DNA from: JAHZFN01 sp965149945
GTDB taxonomy: Bacteria; Bacillota; Dehalobacteriia; UBA4068; UBA4997
DNA length: 6,164 bases
Reading direction: 5' to 3'
Assembly (NCBI GenBank): GCA_965149945.1
Contig: CBCTTQ010000048.1
Span: 1 to 6,164, forward strand
The position numbers were made by a program, and so were the translations under genes. This document shows positions 4,063-6,164 of the stretch, one piece after another (position 1 is the first letter of the stretch; every line of letters starts with the position of its first letter). The notes beneath the pieces are model-generated. The model saw nothing but the letters and a program-made list of their open reading frames with translations. It was not told the DNA's origin and did no database searches.

Positions 4063-5346
4063 ATGGATAATTTTATGGAGTTTTTGCATAACATTTTTAC
4101 AATGTCAAATAATGTGACAATTGTTATGTTAGGAATGTTTATTATTGCTTTGTTCGGATATGCTTTAGGGAGAATTCATATTAAGGGTGTTTTTTTAGGC
4201 ACGGCAGGAGTTTTTTTGATTGCTTTGTTATTTGGATATGTATTTACAATAGCTGAATTGCAGTATATCCCATTTTTAGATCATTTTTACATTGAAAATG
4301 CTTCAGATCCTATAGTGAGTCAGTATAAAATGTTAGAAAACTTTGGGTTGGTTCTTTTTGTTACTTCCGTTGGGTTTATAGCAGGTCCGAAATTTTTTCA
4401 TGATTTTAAAGCTAATGCGCGATCGTATATTTTACTAGGTACTGTGATTGTTTTGGTCGGCTCCGCATTGGCTTGGGGATTTGCATTATTCCCGGGAATC
4501 GGTAGTGCTTACAGTACAGGTATTTTATCTGGTGCTTTAACCAGCACCCCTGCTTTTGCGGCTGCTAAAGCAGGAGCGGGAATTCAAGGAGAAGGGCTGG
4601 TTGCCTTAGGACATGCTGTTGCGTATCCTTTTGGTGTTGTTGGAGTTGTTGTTTTTGTACAGTTGATGCCCAAATTGCTTAAAGCTAATCGGGAGGAGGA
4701 AAAAGCGAAAATGCTTGCTTCTTTTTCTTGTGAACAATTTAAACCGAATCCTTGGAAGGGGAGAATATTGATTGATGATTTGGGGTTGGCTCCGATGAGT
4801 CTGGCCATTATTTTAGGCATTTTGCTGGGTTCTGTTTCCATTCCTCTATCCGGTGCAGGCTATAATGGTACTACTTTTTCTTTGGGCAATACCGGTGGTC
4901 CTTTGATTATGGCTTTGATTTTCGGTCATTTTGGTCATATTGGCAAAATTAGTTTGCGTATACCTAAAAGAACATTAACTATTTTTCGAGAGTTAGGATT
5001 AATGCTGTTTCTGATTGGGGCCGGTATTGAAGGTGGAGTTGAGCTGGTGGATCAAATTTCCGGATCTGATTTAGGTATGATGCTGGTGTTATATGGTTTT
5101 GTCGCTGGTATTTTTATGACAATTGTTCCTTGTGTAATTGGTTTTATAATTGCGAAATATGTATTGAAAATGCCGATGTTTAATTACTTAGGATCTATTA
5201 CAGGAGGAATGACCAGTACTCCCGCATTGGGAGCTTTGATTAAGGTCGCGGATTCTGATGATGTGGCTTCCGCTTATGCCGCGACATATCCTGTGGCGTT
5301 AATTTTTGTCATTGTTACTTCTCAACTGATTGTTTTATTAATTTAA
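4063..5346 (+). CDS. AspT/YidE-type transporter (aspartate:alanine exchanger family), two-repeat form
   Basis: This 427-aa very hydrophobic protein has about ten membrane helices in two homologous halves. The family hallmark occurs once in each: GALTSTPA at residues 157-164 and GGMTSTPA at 381-388, each followed by an alanine-rich helix and a conserved YP (HAVAYPFG, then AATYPVA). This is the duplicated membrane domain of the AAEx family (aspartate:alanine antiporter AspT, succinate exporter SucE, E. coli YidE/YbjL). Known members usually exceed 530 aa because two cytoplasmic RCK_C (TrkA_C) domains sit between the halves; here only a charged linker of about 36 residues (203-238) is present. 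Substrate is unknown; amino or dicarboxylic acids are the family precedent. The ATG has GAGGTGA at 4049-4055, seven bases upstream. It lies alone between the cobalamin riboswitch and a terminator, so expression should respond to B12. Its first part is notably AT-rich. Confidence 0.85.
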   Translation: MDNFMEFLHNIFTMSNNVTIVMLGMFIIALFGYALGRIHIKGVFLGTAGVFLIALLFGYVFTIAELQYIPFLDHFYIENASDPIVSQYKMLENFGLVLFVTSVGFIAGPKFFHDFKANARSYILLGTVIVLVGSALAWGFALFPGIGSAYSTGILSGALTSTPAFAAAKAGAGIQGEGLVALGHAVAYPFGVVGVVVFVQLMPKLLKANREEEKAKMLASFSCEQFKPNPWKGRILIDDLGLAPMSLAIILGILLGSVSIPLSGAGYNGTTFSLGNTGGPLIMALIFGHFGHIGKISLRIPKRTLTIFRELGLMLFLIGAGIEGGVELVDQISGSDLGMMLVLYGFVAGIFMTIVPCVIGFIIAKYVLKMPMFNYLGSITGGMTSTPALGALIKVADSDDVASAYAATYPVALIFVIVTSQLIVLLI

Positions 5347-5367
5347 TTTTAAAGGAGTAAATACAAC

Positions 5368-5407
5368 AAAGGAAGTAGCGACATTCTGATAGGAAGCTAC
5401 TTCTTTT
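5368..5407 (+). terminator. Intrinsic terminator after the transporter gene
   Basis: GAAGTAGC at 5372-5379 pairs perfectly with GCTACTTC at 5396-5403, extended by A-T pairs at the base, followed by four T residues. It begins 21 bases after the stop codon. An SD-like AAAGGAG (5351-5357) without a start codon lies between the stop and the hairpin. Confidence 0.85.
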
Positions 5408-5529
5408 GGTATTGTATAAAATGAATGGCATAGATTTTACCGTGCTCATTGCTTTTTCCTAAAAAGTAGGACTTTGCCTGAAATTGTCGAAATAATAAAT
5501 AGAAATAAAATGAATGAGGAGGAACGATT

Positions 5530-6164
5530 ATGCCTGAAAATAAAAGAGAAGAATTGAAAAAATTGGAATACCAGCGTGGTAATGTTTACAGTCGCTTCTC
5601 TGATGAGGATTTGCGGCAATGCGATGCCTTTGCCCAAGATTATATGCGTTTTTTAGACCAATCCAAAACAGAACGTCTTTGTGTGCGTAATGCCGTTCAG
5701 CTGTTGGAGGAAAAGGGTTTTCGTCCTTTCGCGTCCTTTACGGAAGCACCTCGTCCGGGGGATAAATTTTATCATGTACATAAGAATAAAGCATTGTTGG
5801 CGGGAATCATCGGGACAGCAGATATTCGTCAAGGAATCAATTTGGTCATTGCTCACACCGATAGTCCGCGGTTAGATTTGAAGCCGCAGCCTCTGTATGA
5901 GTCGGAAGGACTGGTGTTGTTGAAAACTCACTATTACGGGGGAATTAAAAAATACCAGTGGACTTCCATTCCTTTGGAATTACACGGTGTTGTGGTACGC
6001 AAAGACGGCAGCAAAGTGGAAGTTCATATTGGAGATCAAGAGGATGATCCGGTGTTTTTCCTGAGCGATTTGCTGCCTCACTTGGCAAGAAAGCAAATGG
6101 CAAAGCGAGCTTCGGAAGTGATCAACGGAGAAGATATGAATGTATTGGCAGGCAGTCAACCGCT
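5530..6164 (+). CDS. M18-family zinc aminopeptidase, N-terminal part (3' truncated)
   Basis: The window holds the first 211 residues of a protein whose family is usually around 450-480 aa; the frame is open to the edge. M18 aminopeptidases are cytoplasmic di-zinc enzymes that remove N-terminal residues from peptides. The visible diagnostic segment is VIAHTDSPRLDLKP at about residues 106-119: H109 is the expected first zinc ligand and D111 the residue that orients it. The P-G-D-K-F-Y segment (76-81) before it and HYYGGIKKYQWTSIPLELHG after it, where the family has a conserved Y-G-G and W region, agree. The remaining zinc ligands and catalytic Glu lie beyond the window. The ATG has GAGGAGG at 5516-5522, seven bases upstream. 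The 5408-5529 gap after the previous terminator should contain its promoter, but I see no convincing -35/-10 pair there. Confidence 0.9.
   Translation, partial: MPENKREELKKLEYQRGNVYSRFSDEDLRQCDAFAQDYMRFLDQSKTERLCVRNAVQLLEEKGFRPFASFTEAPRPGDKFYHVHKNKALLAGIIGTADIRQGINLVIAHTDSPRLDLKPQPLYESEGLVLLKTHYYGGIKKYQWTSIPLELHGVVVRKDGSKVEVHIGDQEDDPVFFLSDLLPHLARKQMAKRASEVINGEDMNVLAGSQP

Noticed and set aside
5484..5511. TTGTCG with TAAAAT at 16-bp spacing as the aminopeptidase promoter
   Set aside because: It would start transcription on top of the ribosome binding site at 5516-5522, and the -35 matches only 4 of 6.

Overview
The window looks like chromosomal DNA of a low-to-medium-GC Bacillota (Firmicutes), probably an anaerobic clostridium-like or related lineage. 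This rests on strong AGGAGG-type ribosome binding sites, near-consensus sigma-A promoters with 17-bp spacers, T-tailed terminators, transcription-attenuating FMN and cobalamin riboswitches, an ECF-type riboflavin S component, and an SPFH protein paired with a small ribbon-helix-helix protein. No species can be named from sequence alone. All convincing genes are on the + strand; I see no tRNA, rRNA, CRISPR or insertion sequence.

Layout. (1) 1-479: the 3' end of an AI-2E/YtvI-type membrane protein gene, closed by a clear terminator. (2) 584-2622: a perfect-consensus promoter driving an apparent three-gene operon: a membrane-anchored SPFH (band 7) protein, a 60-aa Arc-like ribbon-helix-helix (RHH) protein and a class I SAM-dependent methyltransferase. 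A 10-bp palindrome lies on the predicted transcription start and is a candidate operator for the RHH protein. (3) 2643-3569: promoter, FMN riboswitch with terminator, ribU, terminator. This is a standard flavin-controlled riboflavin uptake gene. (4) 3647-5407: promoter, compact cobalamin (B12) riboswitch with a terminator, a long leader holding an orphan Shine-Dalgarno sequence, then a two-repeat AspT/YidE-type (aspartate:alanine exchanger family) transporter and its terminator. (5) 5530-6164: the 5' part of an M18-family zinc aminopeptidase, cut by the window edge.

The most interesting point is region 4. A cobalamin riboswitch in apparent OFF configuration precedes an organic or amino acid exchanger family member rather than a B12 uptake, B12 synthesis or metE-like gene. 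The exchanger family includes aspartate:alanine antiporters and a succinate exporter. One testable idea is that the cell expresses a dicarboxylate exporter when B12 is short and a B12-dependent route such as succinate to propionate is blocked. The riboswitch identity and its pairings are read directly from the sequence; the physiology is inference.
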